The notes under the pieces: generated by a model
Told to the model about the DNA's origin: nothing
The model's database searches: none
The model's input: the letters and a program-made list of their open reading frames with translations, nothing else
Program-made: the position numbers and the translations under genes
Assembly (NCBI GenBank): GCA_028673005.1
Contig: CM054118.1
Coordinates: forward strand, 57,543,338 to 57,607,337
DNA length: 64,000 nt
Origin: Tanypteryx hageni
Taxonomy: Eukaryota; Arthropoda; Insecta; Odonata; Petaluridae
Direction: 5' to 3'
Part shown: piece after piece, positions 22,004-35,700 of the stretch
Position numbering within the stretch: the first letter of the stretch is position 1
Layout: each line of letters opens with the position of its first letter

Positions 22004-22600
22004 CTGTGTGACCCGGCGTTGTCCGGGTGCGATTCAGGATTGCACAAACTTATATACCCTCGCACCGCCCGCGCGCTTAACATACAAAACGTTACTTCTA
22101 AAAAATACCTACAGAGAAGTATTTTGTTCCGTAAAAGGGTTCTTGAAAAAATGCCATAACTTTCGATCAGACTGTATATTAATGTTTTTTTGTACGTGAA
22201 ACGTATTTACACTATAGGTAAAAACGTTATTTGCCTTAAACACGCTGTATATTCTGTATTTTTTACGTAAACCTGTTCGTTGTAATGCTAAAAAATTAGT
22301 GAAAGAATAGTGCAAATCGGTTCAACCAATCTCGAGTTATAAGGGAACATAGTTACAGAAAGACAGAAACGGATTTCTCGCCAGGGTTGTGCTGCGCGAG
22401 AGTGGAGGGGGTTAAGAGTGGCATCCAAACCTACTTTGGAGCCTGTCATGTCTCCTAAAAAAAGATTGATTAAAATCGGTTGGTTTTTTCCGGAGATATT
22501 TTGGCTAGAAGGGGGTTTTCGATTTTTGCCTTTTATATATAAGATAACTCAATGTATGTCCGTCCGTTTGTTTGTACTTCTCCCCTTTTATTTCTTGAAC
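22004..22600 (+). repeat. Interspersed repeat relics with ATCGGTT...GACAG tails
   Basis: Two consecutive segments share the layout of a common invertebrate repeat. The first runs from GTGACCCGGCGTTGTCCGGG to AAATCGGTTCAACC, CGAGTTATAAGGG and ACAGAAAGACAG. The second has AAAATCGGTTGG, GGAGATATTTTGG and ATGTCCGTCCGTTTGT. No protein frame survives, and the class is not identified. Confidence 0.4.
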
Positions 22601-25600
22601 AGTTTGTCATAGGGAAATGCTGTAAACGCCATTTTGTTTCTGCCAACTAGGAGACCCCGAGAAAACTATTTTCCTTTGCAGAAGTGTCCCAGGTTCGACT
22701 CCAGGAGATGGTTATATTTTTCTATAAGTTTACACGGGATTTTCGATGTCTCAAGGTGCAAGATTTGTTTCCTTTATTCATAAAAATACTTCAATATTGA
22801 CCAATTGTATCCGTTTTTGCTTTATTCGACGGCTAAAACTATTAAATATTTTATTCTTGCAGTTATTTTCAAGTATTTGTCAGAAATACGCATTTACTTT
22901 TGACATTTTTTTTACTTTTTCCTACTCTTTCTGGGTGTTGTTGTGTTGTCAGAGTGACACTCATTGTTGCCTTCGATTCAATTAGCATCTATTAAACCTT
23001 CAGATAGACGAAAGAATTCGCGCTTTTTATGAAGCATCGAAATTATTGTTATAACAACGACAAAATTAATAGATTGCAACGTTAATAGTTGCATATAATT
23101 ATTATTCAGTAAACTGCGTGTGGGCTGTGGGCGTTTTTAACTATCGACCAAAAGAAAAAATCTTCTTTCTTTATTTCAATACTGGAATATGACCTTTTTC
23201 GTAAGGGAAAAGCAATTAAAATTGCACATATAAATTATAAAATAAACCACAGTCAATATGTCAGTTGTCTAATTTTTAAGGAGAATATGGGCTATTATTA
23301 ATAAATGAAAAATATCACATTGTGAAGCGCAAAAAAATTTGTATTAGTAATAATTCATGAGTAAAAAATGGAATAAATGGTTTAATTGATTGTATATAAA
23401 AAGTTGCATATATTTCAATAAAAGGAAACAATTTTAAAGTATTAATAACAACATACTTTGGAAATTATTTTGTATTATTATTTTCCTTTCTAAGATGACT
23501 GTCAAACATGCCGATATCTGTCCGACTTCGCAAAATTTTTTGCGGGTACGACTAGTTTAGTATATAATTCTGGGATTTCTATGACATGTAAAATATGTCC
23601 AACGGACTACGAAAACTGCGATATATCATTTTGATAATCAAATTGAGAGAGGAGGCCAATAATTCATCCTTAAGGAGGAGCACTCTATCCCGAATAATGT
23701 TGGGAAACGAAAATTAAGAACAAATATATCGATTCCTCCATCTACATCAATTTGTAACCCAGCGATTCTTCTAACTAGTGAGTTAAAAAAATGATAAAGT
23801 TAATAAAATGTCATTCCCAACAACGCTATTATCGTAAGTTATGAAACTCAGCAGCTTCATTTTCGGATTTGGCGAATTTCATTAAAACTGCAAAAACCAG
23901 TAAAATCACAAATTTTACAAAACTGAATTTTTTAAAAGAAACAAGGAATGCAAGTAATACACCGTGAAATGTTTTTTTTTAATTCTCTAATATTGCATAA
24001 ATCGCGTTGAAAAGAGGAAAATGAAGATAAGATAACATTTAGCATTAATAACTCCGTTTAAATAAATTAAAAACTTAAGTTCATATAACGAAAACTCTTC
24101 GCCGATACATCAGAACATATAAAATAGCGCCAAAAACATCCAACTTTGGATAACTACACGGTGTCATTATAGTCGGGATTCTAAATGAAAACTTCTAGGG
24201 TGAGTGCCTTTTAAAGGGAGCGCGTTATAGTATCACGTATACAATCCGAAGCATCGCATGCTTCCTCGTCGTTTGGGATGTCTTTACCGCTAAATGGCCC
24301 GAGGGCTTAAAATGGCTTCCCTTCCTAAATGGACGAAAAAGAGATCGGACTGGAGGGATGATCCTCAAAGGAACCCGTCACAAAATTACGTCGAAGATTC
24401 TAGAGTCTTACTTAGCAACTGCGAAGGAAACGAAGCAGAACTATCAGATAAAGGATATTCTGCTCGGCATATCCTCTAGCGTTGCTCAATGCGATGGAAT
24501 ACGAAGAAATGCGTTAGTTACCGGAGGTAGAGTGGACTTTAGTCAGCAGCTTCCGTGGAACACTCAGCGGACGACATCTGTTCGCCTGGAAACATTGAAT
24601 GATTTTATCTTTTAGCTTTTTTCTATCCGTATTCCGAGAATCGACGATCATGCAACGCATCGTTTTGTTACGGCACTGAATTCCATAGATGTGAACGAAC
24701 GGGCTAAAAAAAATAGATAAAGGCGTTATCTTTCGGTTGAAAACCGACATCTTTGTATTCGGATGACTTCAAATTTATCGGTAGATCTTGCTAGGTTTTT
24801 CTGACTTAGTGAAAACAATCCCGATGTTTTTCTACAATTCTTCATTTGACAAAAATCTAAGAATAAGCTGTGACTATGGAACTAACGAATGATTATAAGA
24901 ATTAAATAGTCCTTTACATCCAATAATTTCAATTGTTTCTTTGTGGAATAAATCATGAATCTGGCTCGGGAGATTAAAAGATGTACCTTCCTAGAGCAAT
25001 CGTGAAGGATTGTCCATTGAAGATGGATGGTAAAGAATGAGTGATATTTCTATTCCCACGACATTATGCTTGTTTTCGGAGAACACTTTTGATCTAATTT
25101 GTTTAGATAAAAGTTTGATTCAAGTCTTAACAATAGCTTCTATTAATGCAGGTTGACCAATAAAATTCACAGTTGAATATATTCGAAGGGTTTTGCCTTT
25201 ATAAATCAATACCATTCTGAATGCTCACCGAATGTGATTAATTGTCTTTAATGATAACTCAAAAACTAGATTTAACCAACGTCCCGCATTTTTCGGGATA
25301 ATCCCGTAGAAGATTACCGCGTCAAGGGTCCTGAAAAACTGCGTAATCGTCCAGAAAGTTGCCTCTCCGTGAAAAAATAGTCGGTAAAGCTGGTTTTCTC
25401 CCGCTGTAGAAGAGATTGAAATCGCTACTCTCGGAATTGCGGCACAATAGCCCACTTTAACCGGTAAATTTCCATTAATACACTTCTGGCGCGCTCTACA
25501 CCAGTATTCTGAGCGTAGCTGCGCAATTCCACGTGTTTTGTTTTAAGACTAAAGTTGCAATTAGAATTGAAGTAACTTCCAGTAAATGTCTGTTGTTCTC

Positions 25601-28089
25601 TCTGGCGCCTCACGATTTCAATTATTTCTTGTCAACGATAATGCACATTTAGTAGAAGTGTTGCGTTTCAATAGTATAAATATTTGATTTACTTTGTTTC
25701 TGAGGCCAGAAAAAGTGCCTTGTTTCGTTTACTTTCAGGTTTTAACAGAATGCAATTCATCTCTTTAGTTTTTCAATTTAAAAACCGCTTAATATTAATG
25801 CATCTCTTGCTACACGTAATAATTTTTAGGTAATAATCGCTTTCTCTTTTCAAATTTTTAATCTTGACTTATGTTCACGAATAGTTCCCGCAACTCCTCT
25901 ACGCTTGCGTCGTTATCGCATATGACATCACCAAATTTTCATTATAACCAATGTATAGCAAAATATTACATGCATGTCGTCCGTGGAAAAACACTATTGA
26001 AAAGGTTCGGATCTTTTATGAAAGTTAAGAAAAGTTTGCTTGAAGATGGCATCGGAAGTGTCTTTCTAAAATATATTGGGATATATATCTCGTCAATTTC
26101 AGATTGATTTCCAATAATATTGTTTTTATTTAACTGAGCAACACATAAATCGCGCTGGGGTAAATTAAATTATAATTCGGGTTCCTGCTCTTTCACAATC
26201 TTAATTTTTGTAAAATGCCAAGCCAACTATTCACTGGAACATTTTAGTTAAGTGATTAATTGGTCCCCCTCTCCTTCTCTCTGCGATAAATTAATATTTA
26301 CCGGTTTAAGTCGTGCTTCCTGACTTAATAACTTAAACAAGACCATTTATAGAGAATAATTCAAGGCTCGTGAAACAACGCGCGTGTTTGGAACGCACGT
26401 TTGCTCACTCCCTCACTGTGTCGGCGAGTTGCGCAGTAGCGATCAAAGTTTTGCTGCCACGGCGCATGAATTTCAGTATACCACCTCGCGTAATTAGCCC
26501 ACCGCTAGCGCCGGCTCGGACGGGACTCCATTTCCGTAAACTTGAAAGTTATAATGTCTTCCATTCTCATCCCGTTATCCTCGCGGAACACGAGATGTGT
26601 TTCAGTCGCAAACTATATATCGCAGGGATACGCTAAGTTCTCAACCTTTTTCGCATTCACGGGCAAATAACCAGAACAAAATACATCCACGCATTATCAT
26701 CAATCGTAGTTCAGTGTTTGGAACCTATTATCGTTCCCAGCCAATAAACCGATTGGAGTGTTGTCACAGTCGCACCTTATTCACTTTTACTTCTAAGTTT
26801 GAACTTGTTCACGCGACTAGTTACAATCGAAAGAATGATAATGTTTTTTAGAGAAGAGGGTATAAGAATTTATACTGGTTAGATTATTTCGATCGATGTA
26901 TTTTCGAAGATGGTGTAAGTTAAAACTAATAGAAAATTGCGTTTTGCTTTCTGTTTCAGAGCTGCATGCAATCATGGCTGTTAAATGTGAAGGCGCGTGG
27001 ATAACCGGTCTATTTCCGACTCAAGAAAGGACGCCTTTCTCTCCGGACGCCTCCACGACGCCTCGCCAAACATCTCTTCCATCCTCGCCAAGCCCACCAA
27101 GGCAGACCGGCGCGAGTCCAGCATTTGTGCGAAGCCGCGAACGCACCAATACGAGCTGATGCGAGCAAGCATTCTTCCACGCTCGCGGGTTTTTTTAATC
27201 GTGTTCGTGTGCTCGCTTCTTTCCTCGTCCACACCGCTTGCGAGCGAATCGTTCGTTGGCGATCGGTCATTCTAGTTCTGCATCCGAACTTTGAGTTTTC
27301 CTGAGTTTTTTTGTCAAATTTGTGAATAAAATACGGATATGTGGATATGAACGCTCGAAACGTTGCTGTCGTGGGTTCAGATTTCATCGTAATTCATTCA
27401 TTCAGTCAGCGAGAAATTGAAAATTCGAAGGAAACGCCGACGGTGGGTGGCATCGGTTTTGAAGGGCAGAAATAAATACCGTGGAAGTGATTTTTAACGG
27501 CTGTTTGGCTAAAACATGTGGCTATGCACGCTCTCTAACGAGACAAATGTCACATTTTTCCATCTCAACAAAGTCGAGCATTCGCCTCGTGAGCGAACGA
27601 GTTCGTACGAGTTTGTTCGCGTTCGGGCCGACGTCCACATTACGGCGAATCTTCGTCGAGACTGCTCTCATCGGTGTGTACGCGGCTTTGCACAGTATCT
27701 TCTTACGTGAAAATTCTCTTGTGCAGTCTTCCTTTCCTTCCAGGCAATGGTACCCGAAAGTGTGCTTCAGAATGTTTCGACGCGGCATCATAAAATTGTT
27801 TCTGAAAATGTATATTTCTGCAAAATAAAATTTTTAAATAAATAGAATGCCTCCTTTAATTACACTTAAAACATCAAGAAGCATAAATCTTTTCATGGTA
27901 GCACGTGAATGGAAGACACCGTGCATGGATAGTTTCTTCAAGTTTCTGAACGGCACGAACTAAGTAAAACAAAATAAAAATCAAGCAAACGATCTAAAAA
28001 AGATCCAAAAAGGTGTCTATTTAACTATCTCATAAACAGCCATTGACGGCCTCTTATAGCGGCCGCAGCAATGTTAAGAAATACTAACA
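22601..28089. other. Long intergenic stretch, no gene supported
   Basis: Mostly AT-rich, with a GC-richer patch at about 26360-27750. Overlapping open frames at 27010-27387 and 27481-27828 have no recognisable domain. A diverged inverted repeat pairs 27126-27155 with 27664-27694. A B-box-like GGTTCGACTCC at about 22693 has no accompanying tRNA structure. Confidence 0.5.
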
Positions 28090-28097
28090 CATACGAA

Positions 28098-28374
28098 CAG
28101 GGGCGGCCCAAGGCATATTGTTGCCCCGGGCGAGAAACTTATTCCCTAAATTTCTGTTAAGATATTTTTAAAAGAACTTGTTCATTTATTCATTGCTCCG
28201 TGAAATAATTGATAACGAAAAGGGAAATTAATTTCCTGCCTGTTCTGCGATATAACTTGGTATCCAACATTTATTCATTTGTAAGTAATGTATGGATAGA
28301 TGATCTGGTTAGCGCCACCAATACTTAGGCGCCCTGACAGCCACCTGACTCGCCCATAGCTCGGGTCGGCCCTG
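28098..28374. mobile_element. hAT MITE with near-perfect 8 bp TSD
   Basis: It starts CAGGGGCGGCCCAAGG and ends CATAGCTCGGGTCGGCCCTG; the inverse of the right end (CAGGGCCGACCCGAG) matches the left end well. The flanks are CATACGAA (28090-28097) and CATAAGAA (28375-28382), 7 of 8 identical. It is 277 bp and non-coding. Confidence 0.85.
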
Positions 28375-28545
28375 CATAAGAACATGCTCTCGGTAATGAT
28401 TAGAAACTGCGACATTAGCATTGAGACTATGATAATCCAAGAGGTTGATTAACCAAAAATACACAAAATTAGCATTGGGAGTTAAACGCGCCAACCACCC
28501 CTCTACTGAGGCCTCCAAACACAGCCCTTTCGTATTGGTCATAAG

Positions 28546-31490
28546 TAGAGTTGGGGAGTATTTGCAGTCACTGCTATTTTGTCACAGTGACTAACATGAG
28601 ACTGTGACCGGTAACAGGTATGCGCGGAAAGTAGCAGGTATGGAAGTCACAGCCAGTCACAGATTTAGTCACCGCCCGGCCGCCCGTCACAGATTCAGTC
28701 ACCGCACGGCCGCCTGTCACAGATTGTTACTGCTGGCTCGGTGGAACAGGAAGGGAGCAGTCCCTAGTCCCACTCCTCCCACTCCCATTCACCCGAGTCC
28801 CAACTTCTTCCCAACGGCCGAGAGGAACTGTGTAGAGGGAGGGGATGTAGGCACTGTTTATCTGTTCTGTGTCGTCTCCGACTCTTGAGATGAATAGTTC
28901 TTTTTATGCGTCAACACTTGAATGCAAAGGGAAAGGGTCTTCTGGCCTGGGCAAGTGTTTGGATCAGCATTTCTTAAGAACAATATATAATGAGAGTGAG
29001 AGAAAATCACTTATCTGACATCATTGCACAAACAAGACTACTCAAAGATATTTACGAAAGTATTATGTAATTCAGAACGCAATATTTTATTATTTTGTTG
29101 CGTTTTCTAAATAACAATTGATTTCAAACCAATTATATTTTTTGAAAATTTGTATTTTGGGTGGGGGTTAAAGCTTTGTGATGACATAAATGGAAAGGGT
29201 CTGAGTTTTTGTGACGAAATATGATGACGGAGGAAAGGGGCGGTCAAAAATCCGCCAAAATTGCGTGCCGTCATTTATGGACGACCCCTCAGTGCAGTAA
29301 TGTAACTCGTTCAACGAACGTTTGTTTAACGAATCTTCGCTTTAACGAATGAATTTAATTTTATAACTTTACTTTTAGTCGAAAATTTTGTTTACTTTAA
29401 CGAACTAAATATCCAACTCAAATCGAAGAAACTCGGATGTTTACGAATGCTCTGGAGTCACAAGGACCGTCTTGTTTACCCATGAATTTTTCGTTTGCCC
29501 ACTTTATCACGCATTTTTCCTAACGCCTGCATTTCTTGAGAGGTGTCACCGAACGTGTTGTTTGTTACTAATAATATATATACAAATTAAATAGGAAATG
29601 CACTACGCAGTGTTTCCCACAACCATTCTATACTTCAAACTTCAGTCTGTGACTTGGATTGACTACGTTCGGTCGCATTCGTTTCCCCGCGATTCATACA
29701 TAATCGTTACGAGGATTTGTTTTCAAGCCATTGCCGTGGCCACATTTATCGTACTTGCTCGTACTTTTCTCATGAATGTTCAACTTTTTGTTAATTATTT
29801 TTCTGGAGATGTTTTAAACCACGAGGAGTTCTTAATTTTTTATTGACGGTGTTGGGAGGTTCTGTACTATGGAGCTAGGAAAGCGGAGGACGAGCGGGCT
29901 GTGGCGGTTTTTTACTGAAATAGATCCCAAAACAGGCCTGGCCAAGTGTGATTTGTGCAAAGCAAAGTTAAGCTTCAAGTCTTCTGTCACTAATTTGCGG
30001 AAACATCTTAGCAGAAAACACCCAACTGTGAAAATAGATACAAAGGTAAGATTTTCTCATTAAAATTACCTTCAACATTTTTGTCATGTTTAGTTAACCC
30101 CTCAAGCGCGGCGACATTTTAATCAGACCCATCTGGGAGACCGGGGGATATTTAAATAAATTGACTATTCTGGAGCGAAGTTATTTAAAAATACATAACT
30201 TTTCACCTTTTTAATGGATTTACCTGAATTTTTCTGGAGATTCCCACAAAACTATGTGTATTTATACAACTTATTTTAAACATACCCATTTTATTTATTC
30301 TTTTTGCGTGAAACAGCGATGAATTATTAGGCGTTCTTTGCCAGCGAAGCGATAATAGCGGAACGCCTTATGGGCACGTCTGGTCCGTCCATCTGTCCGT
30401 CGTAACTTTCATCTCCTAAACCGCTGGATGAGTTTTAATTTAATTATATATGAGTGATCTTTAATAAAACTTATCGCCCAATTGTGGTTTTCAACTGAAT
30501 TTGTCAATTAGAACTTCCACTTTACACAATTACTTTAATAATCTTATACTAGTATCTAGTTAAATGGCATCCGTCAAGCAACAATGAAATAGCAAACTTT
30601 TATCTCTCTAGCTCTTATATGATCTGTAAGGTATAGATTAAAAAGATTATTCGAATAGAGAACAACATTTACTACAAGGTCTGCGAGGCTACATAATTAC
30701 GAGTTATGGTTTCGTAGAAAAAATTCGAGAAAATCCAGAGAAAAACATCGTATATGTTGTTTACATCGATCTCTAGGACGGTTCTCTCGGCAAACAACAA
30801 TTAAAAATCTGTATATTTCTCCCCCATTCTCTTATATTATCCGTGAGGTATAGATTTAAAAATGTCTTGAACACCCCACATATTTCCATGATTCCAGCCA
30901 TAGAACCAGTAATGACTTCCAATAATTAATTTAATTATTTATCACATTTAATTAATCAATCATTCATCATTCTCTTCCATATTTTCCAATCATAAAATGC
31001 ACTATGTGACTCTTATTGAAATTAAATAATCATACAATCAGTTATCGAGTTAAATCATTATGTTCTCTTTCAGATTCAATGAACTTCATTGCATTGTAAC
31101 TTTAATTGCAAATATGAAAGTTTATTTACTAACATTACTAACTGTATATTGTTTTTAGTAACCATACATACTCTATAAACAAAACATTTCTCTTTGTGTA
31201 ATATAATTGAGATAATTATTATCTGAAATATACCTAATGTTCTACTATTTAATTTTTTTAATTTTCTTGCTCACTACTTCACTAGTCACCGATTTAATAT
31301 ATACTACCTACCACTAGGCTACCAAGTAAGTACTCGTTATCGGCCGATACTTGGTTTTATGGCACTGACACCAACTCCACCAGCACAAGGTCAATACAAT
31401 GAAAAAGTCACCGGTGACTCAAGTAACAGGTTTGAGTCACAAGTATTTTTTGTCACTGTGACAGGAAAAAAGTCACTGTCCCCAACTCTA
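28546..31490 (+). mobile_element. 2.9 kb hAT transposon with perfect TSD and BED exon
   Basis: The termini TAGAGTTGGGGAGTATTT and its inverse (GTCCCCAACTCTA) are flanked by GTCATAAG at 28538-28545 and 31491-31498. Subterminal GTCAC/GTGAC motifs are dense at both ends: GTCACAG repeats at about 28648-28730 and GAGTCACAAG, GTCACTGTGAC at about 31430-31480. These are likely transposase binding sites. Only the BED zinc-finger exon of a transposase is recognisable; no catalytic region is seen, so the copy is probably defective. Confidence 0.92.
29869..30045 (+). CDS. BED-type zinc finger exon of a hAT transposase
   Basis: A 59-codon exon starting at ATG 29869 and ending at a good splice donor (CAAAG|GTAAGA). 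It encodes LWRFFTEIDPKTGLAKCDLC, then SVTNLRKHLSRKH. This gives C27-x2-C30-x15-H46-x4-H51, the BED finger signature, preceded by the usual aromatic W/F residues. BED fingers form the DNA-binding N-terminus of hAT transposases and of ZBED host proteins derived from them. It lies inside a TSD-flanked hAT element, which favours a transposon origin. No downstream exon with the DDE or dimerisation domain was found before 31490, so this is an orphan exon unless an exon was missed. Confidence 0.75.
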
Positions 31491-31498
31491 GTCATAAG

Positions 31499-32591
31499 CT
31501 TCAAAGTCAAGTGCAGCTAGCCTCCGTATAACGGGGCGTAGAATCATACTCTTTTAACTTCTCCATTAGACACACTCACTGTGGCGCGGTCAAGTCGCGT
31601 GATGCGAGGCTCTAAGGCCTTTCACGGTCATATCCCTGTGGAGTGTGAGGTTTTGGGTCTAGCAAGAGTCCACCGAAGGTCAAAATCCTGAGTGGAGTGA
31701 GTTTTTCGGCCTTTTGGAGGCCAAATTCGGGATTTTCTGGTTTTGCTCGGAAAAATCGCTGAAAACGAAAGTGAAAACTAGGCCAAGGTCAATTTACCTT
31801 CCCCTCTTCCACCCCTCTTTCCCCCCTCCCTTGGCCTTAAGTTTACACCACTCAAACATCGCGCTTGAGCGTAATTTTATCTTCGAGTCTGGTAGCCCAG
31901 CGCGTTCTAGTTTACTCTTTCAATCCAAATGCGGGGGTTCTACCCCCGTTGAGTAATATTTTTTGTATTATATTTTTTATTCTAAGAAAGGGTTTATTAC
32001 TACCAAGCCAATTTAATCGGCAATTAATGAAATTTTTTTTAATTTTTCAATGTATTTGAACTTCAACGGTGGGAAGGTTGGTAATTATCGTATCGTATGC
32101 ATTTAGAAATAGTTTATTGTTCCACTTTCATTACAAATACTTAACACACAATTGTCATTCGTTCTGCTAACAATATTCCAAAAAACTTAACATACATCAC
32201 AGAGAAAAATGTAGAGGAACTATTACAAGAAATTGGTCAAACAAAACGATAACACTGTAAATGTAACAGTAATTAATTGCACCTACAATCATGTGTTTAC
32301 AACATCTTACAAATTTTCCGAATATAAATAAATTCTTCTACATTTAAATCCCTGAAGGGTAAAGAAATATGCAACTAAAACCAATTTAAGAACAATGACA
32401 AAACCTTGATAAATAAAGCCACACGGAAAATAGCGCAGAACGACCGATAATCGTAAGAGATTATTCTAAAATATCTCAAACATTTCACAGCACAAAAATA
32501 AGTCATAAGAGTAAAAAAATATTCTTTTTTGATAGGCATAGCCACACATCTGATTGCCAGGTAACCTATTTACCCGATAGAAAAACGATAT
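31499..32591. other. Intergenic, no gene seen
   Basis: No recognisable coding content or repeat termini. Confidence 0.5.
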
Positions 32592-32779
32592 TTAACTTCC
32601 GATTGCGGGATTAGGAAACCAAGCGGCGTCTAGATTTAGCTCACGAAATTCAGACGCTACTTCGGCCATTGTTTTTACGTCCATGGTCAGCAGGCATAAT
32701 AGCGTATCCTCGCCGCGCCCTGGATATATGTTCCGGAACATCACATCGAGCCGCAAAACCGTGAATGCCACGGAAATTA
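32592..32779 (-). CDS. Possible terminal exon of an unknown gene
   Basis: On the minus strand a GC-richer frame runs from a plausible acceptor (CTCCGTTGTCCAG|TC, near 32779) to a TAA at 32592-32594. It reads LRLDVMFRNIYPGRGEDTLL, then MDVKTMAEVASEFRELNLDA and a short end AWFPNPAIGS. Composition contrasts with the AT-rich flanks, as coding sequence would. No family was recognised, and no neighbouring exon was found. It could equally be chance or a transposon fragment. Confidence 0.2.
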
Positions 32780-35700
32780 CAGAGAGACTGGACAACGGAG
32801 AATAAATGCGCCTAAATTGACCGCACAAAATTCTTACGTTAAAAAAAATGTGTAGTGCCACATAAAATGAGCGGAAATGAGTATATTTTACTAGGATACG
32901 ACAAAGGTAAACTTAACCGTCCTGAAGGAAAGGTGCGATTGATGTCGATAGCGTGGAAAATAAACAAGAAACAGGTCAGTTAGTGAGAGTCACACTTAGT
33001 TTCCCAATCGCAAAGCTTGTTTTTCGTGGCGATATTTTGATATCGGTCTGAATCGTACGTCGCTTTAACCTTTTCCTTTCAAATACTGCTCATCATACGA
33101 TGGCGTATTCCTCAAGCTGTTCAATGTATGCTTTCGCGGCGAGAAATTATTAGGTCAAGCACTTGCCAAATCAGCCTGCGCTTGTCTCCGGGAGTTGGTG
33201 TCTATTGCTTTTCGGTCCCCGAGAATTAGGATTTTGGCCAATTTTAAATCTAGAATAAGCGGAATTCGATGTTCAAGCGACGTAATTGTTCATAAAAGGG
33301 ATAATCGCGAATAAGCAACGAAGGTGAGCCGGATTCTTAGCCCTTCCATCGTTTACTGTCGCAAGTGAGCGAGATAAGGCGTGTCCTCAGTGAAACTGGC
33401 AATGGAAAGCATAGTGAGGCCTATTTGGAACGAAAAATTGAAAATAACTTTTTCTACTTCACAAAATAAAGGGTCTTCTTAAATTCAGGATAGTCTTTCC
33501 TTCTTGGCAATACGGTTCTCAGTAAATGCAGCTTTAATGTTACTACTAAATCACTGCCTTCAAATTTCACTGATAAAAACTCAACAAAACAAAAACTTGG
33601 AAATAATGGTATAAATTGCCACTAACAAATTTATATATCTCCAATTGGGTCCAAGGAACCAAACTGTACACTTGAACACTGCACTGAAACAGGATGACAG
33701 TGATGAGGTATTTTGTTACTCTGAAAATAAGAAAAAATAGTGATAATTAATGAAGAAATAAATCCCAAAAATACACTTTAATGGAACAGCTTATTCCATA
33801 GAACTGCAGCAATATTTTAAGCCCTGTTTTTGCAGTTCTTCATAGATAAAAAATAATATACTTCAAATTGTAATCTTGGTTACCTCTATTTATCCAAGTA
33901 TTTAGGAAGGATATAATTAAAATGTGACTTGAATATTTGTAATTGATCACAATTTAGTCATACTACATCTTAAAATAGACAAGTTAAATTAAATTTGACA
34001 GGAATAGAACCATGATTAACAGTTTTAAAAAACATATTCCTTAATTGTAATTCAAATCTCAAAAAACAAAGGTTTTGGGATAAATTAGTCAATAAAATTT
34101 CACTGTACTTCTTCCTATTTCATATATCTCTATTAACTTGTCAGAGGTATGTGCGGTTCCAATTATGAGCAACAAAACTTTTAACTTGGATTGCATCATT
34201 ATAATTATATGGATTTGTAATGACTCATAAAAAGAACTAGAATAGTTATGTCAAAATTACTCTTCAAATTGAAGTTCCAAGCCATATGCATAGTTTAAGC
34301 TGATATGATTTTACATTCATTTAAAATATATTTTATCCAAATGTTTAAGAGGTTAACCTCCAATATTAATAAAAATGTATGTTACACTAGTCTGGAAAAG
34401 GTATCTTATCTCCACTGATGAAGAAGTCTTCAGAACATAATTCACAGCTCTCTTACCATATGGTGCAAAACTGGCAATAGGAATTCCTCCCCAGTGGTAT
34501 GATGATAAAACCTTTGGTGAAGAAAGAGGCCAAAGAATATTAACTATCAAATATACCCAAGAAATAATGGTGAACAACAAATGCATATAATATTCTGCAA
34601 AAAGCATGGGTAAAGAAACACTTTTCTTCTACATTTGCTACATAATCTCACTCATGCTTTGTCCATCAACATAAAGTTGCAGGCTTATCTTCTCATAACA
34701 AAATAAAAATCATGTTTTTTAACTCTCATAATAGAGAGCAAATATCATCATCATCATATTATGCCACATATTGTGTGCTCTTTCACAAAATGAATGGAAA
34801 GTCGCAGTCTGATTTTGACTCATGGGTTCAATTCATGGAATTTATTGAGTATGAACCTAAACTTAGTTCAACCATATATCGTAAAACAAAATTTACCATG
34901 GATTAAGAAAAAAATAACTGTTTTAATTACTTGGATATCACCGATTTGATCAGCTATTAGAATTAATAAATATAAATTTAAAAGAGCTCCAACTGAACTT
35001 TTTTCATTACCAGCAACTATAAAAATCTTGAGACAAACTCGTGTGGGTCTTTTGTTGTAGGGTCCAGAATTTTCTCACTGCCAAGAGACAAGATATCAAA
35101 ACAGTCATACGATAATAACAAATCAAAAATATACAGAAGTTATTTTAAATATAGAAATTTTCTGCAAAATTATGATTTATAATAAAATGAGAATGTGTCA
35201 ATAAAAACTATTATTTTAAACCTGAATATATTATAAATGCAAAAGAATGAATGATTAAATAAATATCAATGTGAATTGAAGAAAAATAGAGTAACTCTGT
35301 CCATATAACTAGCATGCTCCGTTACTAGATTTATAAATTCAACTATTTCATTCCCATAATGATCAATAAGGTCATGAAGGCTTTAGACTAGTATTACCAT
35401 AAAGTTGGCTATATATTGATACAGAAGATAATACAAATAGAAGCTGGCTAATTATGAGACAATTATCTATGAAAGAAAAATATAAAGAAAATAAAAAATT
35501 AGCTGTAATTATGGATAGTATGACAAACAAAATACTTCCTCTCCTCAACATTCCTGCCAGTTGCCTTCTAAAATCCTGCGAGCAATTTCAGTTGTGAGTA
35601 GAATTAAGATATGTGGCCTTCTTTGAAAATGTGAAACAGTAGAATAGAAATGGCAACTGACAATCAAAATAACATTATCAATTATTAGCCAAGTACATCA

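Noticed and set aside
22650..22715. B-box-like GGTTCGACTCC suggesting a tRNA or SINE
   Set aside because: No A box at the right distance and no cloverleaf.
27010..27828. Overlapping frames of 90-125 codons on both strands
   Set aside because: No recognisable domain and no splice support; GC-richer composition lowers stop frequency.
28604..28888. 94-codon frame in the BED hAT element
   Set aside because: It reads through the subterminal GTCACAG repeats and precedes the BED exon without splice signals.
29291..29345. Possible pogo-like terminus (CAGTAATGTAACTCGTT..TTTAACGAAT)
   Set aside because: No matching inverse end or TA pair was found nearby.
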